Source: Treponema sp. (lineage in GTDB: Bacteria > Spirochaetota > Spirochaetia > Treponematales > Breznakiellaceae). From it: 14,774 nt of DNA. The stretch lies in the NCBI GenBank assembly GCA_031258265.1, contig JAIRNB010000099.1, positions 1 through 14,774 of the forward strand, in the 5' to 3' direction. Within the stretch, counting starts at the first letter, position 1. Each line of letters starts with the position of its first letter. The notes under the pieces were generated by a model, which was not told the origin of the DNA, ran no database searches, and saw only the letters and a program-made list of their open reading frames with translations. Positions 6,658 through 13,473 of this stretch are shown piece after piece. Both the position numbers and the translations under genes were made by a program.

Positions 6658-8682
6658 TCAGGCAAATGGTTCTGATGTTTTGTTCCGGGAATATATCGGA
6701 ATCGTATCCAGGGGCGCCGGGGCGTTTATCGTAATGCCGCCGTCGTATTGCTTGCCGCTCCAGCAATCGGTCCAGTGGGTCCCGGCGGGTAAATAAACCT
6801 GCCGTCCGGTCTTTCCTTGATACAGAATCGGGGCCACAAGATAATCCGGGCCAAACATATATTCGTCTTCCGTTTCCCAGGCCTGTCCGTCGCCGGGGAA
6901 GTCGTAGAAAAGGGGACGGATGACCGGTGTGCCCTTCTCATGGGCGGCCCGCATCTGTTCTTTGATGTAGGGCCGTAGCTTTTCCCGGAGGAACAGGTAT
7001 TTTTCGCAGATTTTGTAGACTTCACCGGTAAATGACCATACCTCGTTTTCGGCGCCGGAACCGATCATTCCGCCGCCTGTAGTTCCCAGGGGCGGCTTGT
7101 GAGGGCTTCTGTCGCCGTGAAGGCGCATGATCGGACAAAAGCAGCCCCACTGGAACCAGCGGATTAAAAGTTCGTGGAAAGCCGGGTCCCCTATATCGGC
7201 GCCGTGAAAACCGCCTATGTCCGTGGTCCACCAGGGGATTCCGGCGATACCCATGTTGAGACCCGCGGCAAACTGATTCCTGAAACTTTCAAAACCGGAA
7301 TGAATATCCCCGGACCAAACCAGGGCGCCGTAACGCTGCGCCCCGGCCCAGGCACAGCGTATCAGATTTATAATCTCTGTTTGCCCTTCTTTTTTCATGC
7401 CATCAAAAAAAGTCCGGGCGTACATACAGGGGTAAATATTACCGATGGTCAAGTTTGAACCGGCATAGTACCGGTAATTGTCAAAATCGTAAACCTGATA
7501 TTCCGGTTCCGCCACATCAAGCCAGAAGGTTTTTATTCCCTTGTTGTAGTAATTCTTTTTTACTTTTTCCCAAACATAATCCCTGGCTCCGGCATTGGTG
7601 GCATCGTAAAAAGTTACGTTTCCGGCAAAATCCATATCTGTCCGGGAACCCCTTTCGGATCGTATAAGATAGCCCTTTTCAAGCATTTCAGTGTAATTTT
7701 CGCTCCGGCGGTCCACCGTGGGCCAGATGGAAACCATAAGTTCTATACCCATGGATTTTAGTTCCCTTGTCATGGCCTCGGGATCGGGCCAGTATTGGGG
7801 ATCAAATTTCCAATCTCCCTGGCAGGTCCAATGGAAAAAGTCCACCACTATCACGGAAACCGGGAGGCCCCGTTTTTTGTATTCCCTGGCTACTTCAAGA
7901 ATTTCATCTTGGGTTTGGTACCGGAGCTTGCATTGCCAAAAACCTGTGCCATAATCGGGTAACATTGGTACAGTACCGGTTGCCCTGGCGTAGGCTTCGT
8001 CTATTTCAGCGGGAGTATCCCCCGCGGTAATCCAATAATCCATGTACTTGGTGGAATAAGCCTCCCAAGTGGTAATATTCCGGCCAAAACAAACCCGTCC
8101 AACGGCCGGGTTATTCCAGAGGAAACCATAGCCCAGGGAGGAAAGGGCAAAGGGAACGGAAGCCTGGGAATTACGCTGGGCCAATTCCAGGTCCAGACCT
8201 TTGAGGTTTAAAAAAGGCTGTTGGTACTGTCCAAGGCCGTATATTTTTTCGCTTGGATTACGACATTCAAAGCGGACCTTAAGCGCGTAGTCATCGCTGC
8301 CTTTTGGCTTGAACTCCCTGCCGTCAATCATCAGGGCGCTACAGTTCCGTCCTTTAATATCACGGGTATTACGCACATATTCTTCTAACAGCAATTCCCC
8401 TTTTTCGTTGAAAACAATAATTTGACCAAACCTGTTTATCCGTAATTCGATCTTCCCGTTGCGGATCGAAGCTTCTTCATCGTTTATGGTGATTACCGGT
8501 TCACAGGGCCTGGGCGGAAGCAGGGCCCAGTCGGTCTTTAAAGCCCCCGAAGTATAGGGCATTTCGGCATTTTTTACCGCCCGTACCCGCAGGCTGTTTT
8601 GTCCCCATGTTTCAATCCAAAGAGTTTCCGCATCATAATGATAAACTAAACGTTTTTGTGTTTCACTGAAAAAAGATGGCAT
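6658..8682 (-). CDS. Glycoside hydrolase family 31, probable alpha-xylosidase/alpha-glucosidase
   Basis: A 674-residue GH31 retaining alpha-glycosidase. An N-terminal beta-sandwich (~1-235) precedes the catalytic barrel (~240-560), which is followed by C-terminal beta domains. The nucleophile motif is TFWLDVAEPE with Asp389; the acid/base is Asp459 in VWSGDIHSGF. Other family marks are YGLGQ (148-152), LPDYGTGFWQ (241-250), GIPWWTTDIGGF (481-492) and MRLHGDRSP (519-527). The W-x-D-x-x-E-P-E form of the nucleophile loop is commoner in alpha-xylosidases and related bacterial enzymes than in maltase-type GH31 (WxDMNE), so xyloside or isoprimeverose-like substrates are plausible; the specificity is an inference. 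There is no signal peptide, so it should act in the cytoplasm on imported oligosaccharides. The start at 8682 has GGAGG 7 bases upstream. It is the last gene of the sugar-uptake operon, separated from the lipoprotein gene by a 193-bp gap with a strong hairpin. Confidence 0.92.
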   Translation of the reverse strand: MPSFFSETQKRLVYHYDAETLWIETWGQNSLRVRAVKNAEMPYTSGALKTDWALLPPRPCEPVITINDEEASIRNGKIELRINRFGQIIVFNEKGELLLEEYVRNTRDIKGRNCSALMIDGREFKPKGSDDYALKVRFECRNPSEKIYGLGQYQQPFLNLKGLDLELAQRNSQASVPFALSSLGYGFLWNNPAVGRVCFGRNITTWEAYSTKYMDYWITAGDTPAEIDEAYARATGTVPMLPDYGTGFWQCKLRYQTQDEILEVAREYKKRGLPVSVIVVDFFHWTCQGDWKFDPQYWPDPEAMTRELKSMGIELMVSIWPTVDRRSENYTEMLEKGYLIRSERGSRTDMDFAGNVTFYDATNAGARDYVWEKVKKNYYNKGIKTFWLDVAEPEYQVYDFDNYRYYAGSNLTIGNIYPCMYARTFFDGMKKEGQTEIINLIRCAWAGAQRYGALVWSGDIHSGFESFRNQFAAGLNMGIAGIPWWTTDIGGFHGADIGDPAFHELLIRWFQWGCFCPIMRLHGDRSPHKPPLGTTGGGMIGSGAENEVWSFTGEVYKICEKYLFLREKLRPYIKEQMRAAHEKGTPVIRPLFYDFPGDGQAWETEDEYMFGPDYLVAPILYQGKTGRQVYLPAGTHWTDCWSGKQYDGGITINAPAPLDTIPIYSRNKTSEPFA

Positions 8683-8805
8683 GGGTTTTCCTCCTAAATT
8701 CCGGCAGCCCTTGAAACGGGGTGCATATCATATTCGTGCCCAGTATATCTGCCGAAGATCATACTAACAGGCTTGTCAGGAAATTTCAATTTACCGGACA
8801 GATGC

Positions 8806-8838
8806 GGCTTTCCCAAAGACCGAAGTTTTGGGAAAGCC
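8806..8838 (-). other. Long intercistronic hairpin with UUCG tetraloop (minus strand)
   Basis: GGCTTTCCCAAA (8806-8817) and TTTGGGAAAGCC (8827-8838) are a perfect 12-bp inverted repeat. On the minus strand the apex reads A-CTTCGG-T with one bulged C, giving a C(UUCG)G tetraloop. It lies 38 bases after the lipoprotein stop and is not followed by a T run. It probably stabilises the 3' end of the upstream message or tunes expression of the GH31 gene, as intercistronic hairpins do in other sugar-transport operons. The rest of the gap 8683-8875 holds no clear promoter. Confidence 0.65.
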
Positions 8839-8875
8839 ATGGTATTAAATTCAAAAGCCCGTTACAACGGGGAAG

Positions 8876-10468
8876 CTATTTGCCCGTATACCGGTTATAC
8901 GCTCCCTGGTAGATCTCCACCATGCGATTTAGTCCCATGGTTTCAAGCTGCCTGATAAATCCGGCGTATTCATTTTCTATACCGCCGTTGACAACCCAAT
9001 TGGCCGTCTGCTGTTGGGCAAAGGTGTGAATATCCTGGCGGAGGGTAGAAAGTTCATTGAGTTCATCAGGGGTAAAGGAAACCAGGGGATAGTATTCCTT
9101 TGGAAAGTAGGCTGAAAGCCGTTCTTTGTCCAAATACTGCCGGTCAAAAATAGGGTCTTCAAATCTTGCACTAAGTTCGTCGCTGACAAAACCAACCATC
9201 AAATCGTTCATGCCATTTCGCCACATCCAGTCATCGTCGTTTGTTCCGGCGGGCGGCGGCATGGCGATATAGGTTCCGTCTCCGTTATCCTTTAACCGTA
9301 CTCCCACATATCCGGCGTACATCTGGAGCCCCGCCATTTCATCGTAAAAAGCATCCCCCCATCGGAAAGCAATCTCCGGGTTTTTGCAGGAACTGGTTAT
9401 CTCAAATACATACTTTGCGCCCTTAACAAATTCAGGGTTGGTGCGCCAACCCTGGTGTCCTTTAGGCCCTTTGAGGGGCATAAGCAGGGAATAATGTTCA
9501 TCCCCTCGGTCGTCAAAGGCGGCATTCCGGCTCCAATGAGGTCCAACTCCGACTATCTCAGGATCGGCCTGGTGGGTTTTGGCGGTAAACTGATTCCAGT
9601 CCTGGGTAAAGACTTCTTGATCGATGAGCCCTTCGGCATAGAGGCGCCGCAGGTAGGCTATAGCGTCCTGAAATCCCTCCTGGGCCGCGATGTACTGTAC
9701 CTTGCCGTCAGTTACGGAAAGCCAGTCACCATTTATGTTATTTGCTATGCCAAAGGCGCAGAGCATGTCCGCGAAACCGGCTATGCCATCATCTCCACCC
9801 CGGAATGTCCAGGGAATTTCATCCGCCAGGCCGTTTCCGTTGGGGTCTTTGGTTTTGAAAGCCTTAAGAACAGTATAGAATTCCTCGGTGGTAGCGGGTA
9901 ATTTAAGTCCCAATTTATCGAGCCAGTTCTGATTGATCCCGTAGACTGAGTAAGTGGCGGGCCGCCTGGCCATTTGCTGGGGCAGGCCGTAGATATGACC
10001 ATCGTAAGCCCGGGAGAATGAAAGCATGCTGGGCTGTTTTTGAAACATAGCCTTGACATTGACGCCGTATTTTTCGATAAGATCATCCAACTGTACAAAA
10101 AGTCCCATATTGCTGATTACATCACCTTCGGTAACCGCATTCCGGCCAAAGAATACATCCGGCAGATCGTTACTGGCCAAGATCAGCGGCTTTTGGGTAG
10201 CCCAATCTACGCCGGTATACTGCCAGTCCACTTTCACGCCGGTTTTTTTCTCAATCTCCTGGAAAAGGGGAAGATCGGGATAATCGTTACTGACGGTACT
10301 TTTTGAGGCGATGACTTTCAGGGTTACCGGTTCATTGACAATAGGATAACCGGTCTCGTTGAAGGCTGTCTTGCCTCCGCCTGATGGTTTGGCGCCCCCG
10401 CAGGCTAATACAAGTACCGCACAGAAAAACACCGGAGCGATACGCATCAATTTTTTGGATCCTTTCAT
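8876..10468 (-). CDS. ABC sugar transporter solute-binding lipoprotein (LplA type)
   Basis: A 530-residue extracellular solute-binding protein of the large LplA/YtcQ kind that pairs with LplB and YtcP-type permeases. The signal peptide runs MKGSKK, hydrophobic LMRIAPVFFCAVLVLA, then Cys23; VLAC is a relaxed spirochaetal lipobox, so it should be lipid-anchored on the periplasmic side of the inner membrane. Family features include YPIVNEPVTLKV at 41-52, an EI-x-x-x-TGV segment (71-78), ANN-type ligand residues after LPDVFF, and DPNGNGLADEIPW (208-220), the calcium-loop-like motif usual in this group. I set the start at 10468 because AAGGAGG sits just upstream; an in-frame ATG at 10507 would add 13 residues before the signal and lacks such a site. 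It is third in the operon, after the two permeases. The ligand is probably an oligosaccharide; from the adjacent GH31 gene an alpha-linked or xylose-containing one is a guess. Confidence 0.93.
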   Translation of the reverse strand: MKGSKKLMRIAPVFFCAVLVLACGGAKPSGGGKTAFNETGYPIVNEPVTLKVIASKSTVSNDYPDLPLFQEIEKKTGVKVDWQYTGVDWATQKPLILASNDLPDVFFGRNAVTEGDVISNMGLFVQLDDLIEKYGVNVKAMFQKQPSMLSFSRAYDGHIYGLPQQMARRPATYSVYGINQNWLDKLGLKLPATTEEFYTVLKAFKTKDPNGNGLADEIPWTFRGGDDGIAGFADMLCAFGIANNINGDWLSVTDGKVQYIAAQEGFQDAIAYLRRLYAEGLIDQEVFTQDWNQFTAKTHQADPEIVGVGPHWSRNAAFDDRGDEHYSLLMPLKGPKGHQGWRTNPEFVKGAKYVFEITSSCKNPEIAFRWGDAFYDEMAGLQMYAGYVGVRLKDNGDGTYIAMPPPAGTNDDDWMWRNGMNDLMVGFVSDELSARFEDPIFDRQYLDKERLSAYFPKEYYPLVSFTPDELNELSTLRQDIHTFAQQQTANWVVNGGIENEYAGFIRQLETMGLNRMVEIYQGAYNRYTGK

Positions 10469-10494
10469 AGGATTCCTCCTTGATAAATATTTTC

Positions 10495-10526
10495 TGGAAT
10501 ATTCCAAAAGATAAACGGCCTTTTGG
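10495..10526. other. Overlapping palindromes between permease and lipoprotein genes
   Basis: TGGAATATTCCA (10495-10506) is a perfect 12-bp palindrome. Overlapping it, CCAAAAG (10504-10510) pairs with CTTTTGG (10520-10526). The two structures share CCA and are mutually exclusive. They fill most of the 67-bp gap just ahead of the lipoprotein ribosome binding site. They may be an operator or a processing/stability element that raises lipoprotein yield over the permeases; the sequence does not decide. Confidence 0.4.
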
Positions 10527-10535
10527 GATTCCCGA

Positions 10536-11420
10536 TTACCCTTTTACAGCGCCGATCATAACGCCTTTGGCGAAATACTTTTGGATAAATGGATAGAAGC
10601 ACATTATCGGAGCGGTAGAAATAATGATGATGGCATATTTCATCGCATCGGCTATCCTTTGTATTTCTGTTGAATTACTACTGCCGCTGGTTTCCAAAAA
10701 ACGGTACTGCAAAAGCAAATTCCGCAGTACAATCTGTAGGGGCATTAGATTTTCTGAACGGACATACACCAGCGACAGGAAAAACTGATTCCACTGACCC
10801 ACGGCACAGTATAAGCCGATAACGGCGATAATTGCCTTGGACAGGGGAAGTACTACGGATATAAAAAACCGTGTATTTCCACAGCCGTCTATAATAGCCG
10901 CTTCCAAAAGCTCCTGGGGTATATTTGAGGCAAAAAAGGTCCGGGAGATGATCAGGTTATAGGCGTTAACCGAAAAAGGAATGAGTAGTACCCAGATGGT
11001 GTTGGTCAGTTTAAAAGAATTTACCGTTAAATACGTGGGGATAAGCCCCCCGGAAAAGAACATGGTGAATACAAAGTACATCATAAGAAAGTTACGGCCC
11101 TTCAGATCTTTGCGGGAAAGGGCATAGGCTGCCGGCAGGGTAAATAAAAGGCTGATCAGGGTACCGGCGACTGTGTAAAAAATAGTGTTTCGGTAACCAC
11201 GCCATATCCGGGTATCCGCAAAGACCCGGCTGTAACCTTCCAGGGTGATGTGGGAAGGCCAGAGCCAGACTCTGCCTGTATTAACATACGTGGGATCGCT
11301 GAAAGAAGCTATAATAATAAAGTACATGGGGTATGCCATAATGACAAGAATAATAATACTCAAGGCAAATACTGATCCGTCAAAGAGTTTATCGCCCAGG
11401 CTTTGCCGTTTTTTTAACAT
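10536..11420 (-). CDS. ABC carbohydrate transporter permease (LplC/YtcP type)
   Basis: A 294-residue inner-membrane permease of the carbohydrate-uptake ABC class. It has about six hydrophobic segments (near 16-38, 79-100, 111-130, 142-162, 190-210 and 261-280). The EAA loop, which contacts the ATPase, is at about 172-192 (LEAAIIDGCGNTRFFISVVLP). SDPTYVNTGRVWLWP near 41-55 and the PLQIVLRNLL segment near 227-237 are typical of the YtcP/LplC group. The ribosome binding site is GGAG in GTAGGAGACGATC, which overlaps the stop codon of the upstream permease gene; the gap is only 9 bases, so translational coupling is likely. Together with that permease and the lipoprotein it forms a transporter lacking its own ATPase gene here; a shared MsmX-like ATPase elsewhere is expected for this family. 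Confidence 0.92.
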   Translation of the reverse strand: MLKKRQSLGDKLFDGSVFALSIIILVIMAYPMYFIIIASFSDPTYVNTGRVWLWPSHITLEGYSRVFADTRIWRGYRNTIFYTVAGTLISLLFTLPAAYALSRKDLKGRNFLMMYFVFTMFFSGGLIPTYLTVNSFKLTNTIWVLLIPFSVNAYNLIISRTFFASNIPQELLEAAIIDGCGNTRFFISVVLPLSKAIIAVIGLYCAVGQWNQFFLSLVYVRSENLMPLQIVLRNLLLQYRFLETSGSSNSTEIQRIADAMKYAIIIISTAPIMCFYPFIQKYFAKGVMIGAVKG

Positions 11421-11429
11421 GATCGTCTC

Positions 11430-12395
11430 CTACCAAAGGCTCGTTTCGCTCAGCTTTCCAGATATCCAGTTCACTGTAGCAAGGATCACAAAATTAATAA
11501 GATTATTAAAAAGTCCCACCGCCGCAGAATAGCTATACTGTGTATTCTGTATTCCGACTTTATATATATATGTATTAATGACTTCACTTCTTAACAGATT
11601 CAGGCTGTTTTGCATAAGGAATACTTTCTCGAATCCTACGTTCAGAACGCCGCCGGCGCTCAAAATGAGAAGAATGGTGCAGGTGGGGGCGATGGTAGGC
11701 AGGTCAATATGGATTAATTTCTGCCATTTGTTGGCGCCGTCTATGGTGGCTGCCTCATAGAGGGTCGGGTCTACTGCCGACAGGGCTGCCAGGTAGATGA
11801 TACTGCCCCAGCCCATACCCTGCCATACCCCGGACCAGACATAGGTATGGCCAAATATCACCGGATTAGCCATGAAATTCTGGGGAATGGCGCCAAAAAA
11901 CCGGCTGATATGTCCTGCTAGTCCGGTAGGGGAAAGAAAGATATTAACAAGACTTACCAGAACTACTACGGAAATGAAATAAGGCATATAGGTTATAGTT
12001 TGTAATACCCGCTTGTATTTGGGGGCAGACATGGAATTCATCATCAGGGCCAGGGCTATGGGAAGGGGAAAACCTACAATGATCCCGTAAATGCTCAGAT
12101 AGAAAGTATTACTTACCACGATTTTAAATTGATTGGTACGGAAAAACCTTAAAAACTGATCAAATCCTACCCAGGGACTGTTCCATATTCCCCGGGCGGG
12201 GCTGAAATTCTTAAATGCAATCTGAACGCCGTATATCGGGATGTATGCAAAACAGAAGGTCAGGATTATCGCGGGGACAAGGAACAGGTAAAGCTCGTAA
12301 TTTTTTAATGCCGAGCGAAGAACTTTACCGCTTGAAGATTTATGCAGATTATTCATACCAGAACTCGCTGATTGGAATGAACAGCGTCTGTCCAT
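11430..12395 (-). CDS. ABC carbohydrate transporter permease (LplB type)
   Basis: A permease of 321 residues from the first ATG. Six hydrophobic segments are seen (about 33-60, 92-118, 136-156, 184-207, 235-256 and 288-312), with the EAA loop at 213-232 (YEAATIDGANKWQKLIHIDL). The motif YELYLFLVPAIILTFCFAYIPIYG near the N-terminus is the usual LplB/UgpA-like beginning (shown only as a landmark: YELYLFL, then IPIYGVQIAF). The start is uncertain: neither the ATG at 12395 nor the in-frame ATG at 12356 (MNNLHKSSSG, 308 residues) has a Shine-Dalgarno sequence, unlike the other full genes in the window. The shorter form fits family starts equally well. An in-frame TAA 36-38 bases upstream of 12395 excludes a longer protein through the C-run. 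It is the first gene of the sugar-uptake operon and sits directly behind the G19/C19 tract and its promoters. Confidence 0.9.
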   Translation of the reverse strand: MDRRCSFQSASSGMNNLHKSSSGKVLRSALKNYELYLFLVPAIILTFCFAYIPIYGVQIAFKNFSPARGIWNSPWVGFDQFLRFFRTNQFKIVVSNTFYLSIYGIIVGFPLPIALALMMNSMSAPKYKRVLQTITYMPYFISVVVLVSLVNIFLSPTGLAGHISRFFGAIPQNFMANPVIFGHTYVWSGVWQGMGWGSIIYLAALSAVDPTLYEAATIDGANKWQKLIHIDLPTIAPTCTILLILSAGGVLNVGFEKVFLMQNSLNLLRSEVINTYIYKVGIQNTQYSYSAAVGLFNNLINFVILATVNWISGKLSETSLW

Positions 12396-12436
12396 AAAAC
12401 GATGATTCTGCGGAGGTAACTTCCGGTAAGTTTATC

Positions 12437-12455
12437 GGGGGGGGGGGGGGGGGGG
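12437..12455. repeat. Homopolymer run of 19 G (C on the operon's coding strand)
   Basis: Nineteen consecutive G residues lie 41 bases upstream of the first ATG of the sugar-uptake operon. They are outside the gene and separated from its frame by a stop codon, so length changes could alter transcription or leader structure but not the reading frame. Runs of this length mutate readily by slippage. The run directly abuts the -10-like TATAGT at 12456-12461. The exact count may also be affected by sequencing. Confidence 0.95.
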
Positions 12456-12483
12456 ACTATAAACCTGGAAAGCAACATTACAA
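12456..12483 (-). promoter_or_regulatory. Candidate promoter abutting the C19 run
   Basis: On the minus strand TTGTAA (12483-12478), a 16-base spacer and TATAGT (12461-12456) form an acceptable sigma-70-type promoter. Transcription from it would begin inside the C19 run. It is weaker than the TTGACA promoter 60 bases upstream. Confidence 0.4.
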
Positions 12484-12520
12484 TATCCTTTACAGTAAAT
12501 CTAAACAAAAACGTAAACCA

Positions 12521-12549
12521 ATAGTAAATCCCAAAAAACAAAATGTCAA
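12521..12549 (-). promoter_or_regulatory. Main candidate promoter of the sugar-uptake operon
   Basis: On the minus strand a perfect TTGACA (12549-12544), a 17-base spacer and TACTAT (12526-12521) predict a start near 12514. The leader would then be about 120 bases to the first ATG and would include the C19 run. The -35 box is overlapped by a palindrome that could be an operator. Confidence 0.6.
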
Positions 12550-12562
12550 GAAAAATCTTGAC
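12545..12562. promoter_or_regulatory. Palindromic operator candidate over the -35 box
   Basis: GTCAAGA (12545-12551) and TCTTGAC (12556-12562) are a perfect 7-bp inverted repeat separated by AAAA. One half-site lies within the TTGACA -35 hexamer, a common place for a repressor. I do not recognise the regulator, and none is encoded in the window. On RNA the same repeat could form a small hairpin, but it lies upstream of the predicted start. Confidence 0.45.
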
Positions 12563-12620
12563 GGAAAACCTGTGGTCCTGAAAAATTCCGGTAAAGCAGC
12601 CGGAATATTTCCCCGTCCGA

Positions 12621-12644
12621 CGCCCCTGCGCGGCGGGGGGCCGG
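12621..12644. repeat. Second copy of the 24-bp GC-rich element
   Basis: These 24 bases are identical to 6630-6653. A 12-base core, GCGGGGGGCCGG, recurs at 13449-13460. In all three places the element lies 3' of a minus-strand gene and in the same orientation relative to it (GH31, the 189-residue protein, pta), which suggests a dispersed 3'-end element. Confidence 0.8.
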
Positions 12645-12648
12645 GGCG

Positions 12649-12684
12649 AGGGGGACCGGCAGCAAAGCTGCCGCGGCTTCCCCC
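12649..12684 (-). terminator. Strong hairpin downstream of the 189-residue gene
   Basis: AGGGGGA (about 12649-12655) pairs with TTCCCCCT (about 12678-12685), enclosing CGGCAGC (12657-12663), loop AAA and GCTGCCG (12667-12673). It lies about 20 bases after the stop codon of the minus-strand gene. No T run follows, so it may act with a termination factor or as a 3' stability structure. Confidence 0.5.
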
Positions 12685-12703
12685 TATCATACTCTTTTAG
12701 GGC

Positions 12704-13273
12704 TTAGGCATTGCTTCCAAAATCGCTTTTGAAGCCCATGTTCTCCCGGATAAGCTGGGCCGCGTTTTTTGCCGCTTTTTTAGAGTCCGCCTGGGGTACC
12801 GCCCCATCATTGTTAAAGGACTTTTCAAAGAAAAGCTCCAAGGTGTCGTACACGTCCGGGGCGTTGTAGAATACAAAAGAGATGTTAAGGCCCGACGGTT
12901 TCATGATGGTGAAGGACGAGAGGGATTCTATCGGGTTTTTGGAGAGCATAATCTTGGTTTGATTCTTCGCGGTAAAGATTTCCAGTTCGCTGAAACGGAG
13001 GGGTATCTTTTCCGCGCTGTCCCGCAGGTAGGGTTCTATGCCCTTGTGGGAATAGGACGCGGGTTCCAAAAGGATGTGCATCTTTTTCCCCTGGGACTGG
13101 AAGGTAATGCCGTTCCCCTCCTGGTAAATTGCCTTGACCCCGGAATAAGAGACGACTTCATATATTACATAACCGGTGTTGGGATTAACAAAAGAAGAAA
13201 CCACATAGGCGTTATCCTTGGGCAGTTTGTTTTGGGAAAAGGCATCAAAAAGATCCAGCGCCTTAATTGCCAT
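12704..13273 (-). CDS. Uncharacterised 189-residue protein
   Basis: I do not recognise this protein. It has no signal peptide or membrane segment and should be cytoplasmic. It begins MAIKALDLFDAFSQNKLPKD, has an alternating beta-rich middle (TGYVIYEVVSYSGVKAIYQEG; then LRFSELEIFTAKNQTKIML and LNISFVFYNA) and ends in a helical, Lys/Ala-rich tail. The start is well supported: GGAGG lies 5 bases upstream of the ATG at 13273. It is a single-gene unit with its own consensus-like promoter and a structured leader, so it is probably well expressed. Base use resembles its neighbours, giving no sign of recent transfer. The gene lies downstream of pta on the same strand but 200 bp away, so a shared message is possible without being required. 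Confidence 0.8.
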   Translation of the reverse strand: MAIKALDLFDAFSQNKLPKDNAYVVSSFVNPNTGYVIYEVVSYSGVKAIYQEGNGITFQSQGKKMHILLEPASYSHKGIEPYLRDSAEKIPLRFSELEIFTAKNQTKIMLSKNPIESLSSFTIMKPSGLNISFVFYNAPDVYDTLELFFEKSFNNDGAVPQADSKKAAKNAAQLIRENMGFKSDFGSNA

Positions 13274-13301
13274 CGTATCCTCCTAAATCAATGTCCCCGG
13301 T

Positions 13302-13334
13302 AAAGAACCCTTCGGCGGTGTTTTCCGGTTCTTT
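13302..13334 (-). other. Second stem in the leader of the 189-residue gene
   Basis: AAAGAACC (13302-13309) and GGTTCTTT (13327-13334) can pair around a 17-base loop. It sits between the 5'-end hairpin and the ribosome binding site. I do not recognise a riboswitch class; it may simply be structured leader. Confidence 0.3.
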
Positions 13335-13349
13335 GTCTTTTTTGTTGGA

Positions 13350-13379
13350 GTTGTTCAAAAACCGAAGTTTTTGAACAAC
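13350..13379 (-). other. 5'-end mRNA hairpin with UUCG tetraloop
   Basis: GTTGTTCAAAAA (13350-13361) and TTTTTGAACAAC (13368-13379) are a perfect 12-bp stem. On the minus strand the apex is CTTCGG, giving a 13th pair and a UUCG tetraloop. It begins about 5 bases after the predicted transcription start, where such stems protect mRNA from 5'-end-dependent decay. No T run follows. Confidence 0.65.
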
Positions 13380-13390
13380 AACCGCTTAAA

Positions 13391-13418
13391 ATTATAGCAA
13401 AACACCGGGGATTCACAA
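13391..13418 (-). promoter_or_regulatory. Promoter of the 189-residue gene
   Basis: On the minus strand TTGTGA (13418-13413), a 16-base spacer and TATAAT (13396-13391) with an extended -10 (TGCTATAAT) form a near-consensus promoter. The predicted start is near 13384, giving a leader of about 110 bases. Confidence 0.75.
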
Positions 13419-13425
13419 CAAGCCG

Positions 13426-13460
13426 CCCCGTTTCGCCGGCGAAAAGAAGCGGGGGGCCGG
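13426..13460 (-). terminator. GC-rich palindrome 3' of pta
   Basis: A perfect 14-bp palindrome, TTTCGCCGGCGAAA (13431-13444), is enclosed by CCCCG (13426-13430) and CGGGG (13450-13454). It lies 14 bases after the pta stop, with the shared GCGGGGGGCCGG core at 13449-13460. There is no T run, so termination is inferred from position only. Confidence 0.4.
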
Positions 13461-13473
13461 GAATCTGCGGGAC

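Noticed and set aside
5154..6665. 503-codon open frame on the minus strand opposite the PPDK gene
   Set aside because: Antisense shadow rich in His/Gly/Pro/Gln with no recognisable motif; the plus-strand gene has all the catalytic motifs.
12353..12541. Small minus-strand frame running through the C19 run as a proline stretch and overlapping the LplB start
   Set aside because: No ribosome binding site and a nonspecific sequence; it exists only because the C run has no stop codons. A frame-shifting switch is also excluded for LplB, because an in-frame stop lies between the run and its start.
13302..13384. Riboswitch in the leader of the 189-residue gene
   Set aside because: Two simple stems only; no known riboswitch core sequence is visible.
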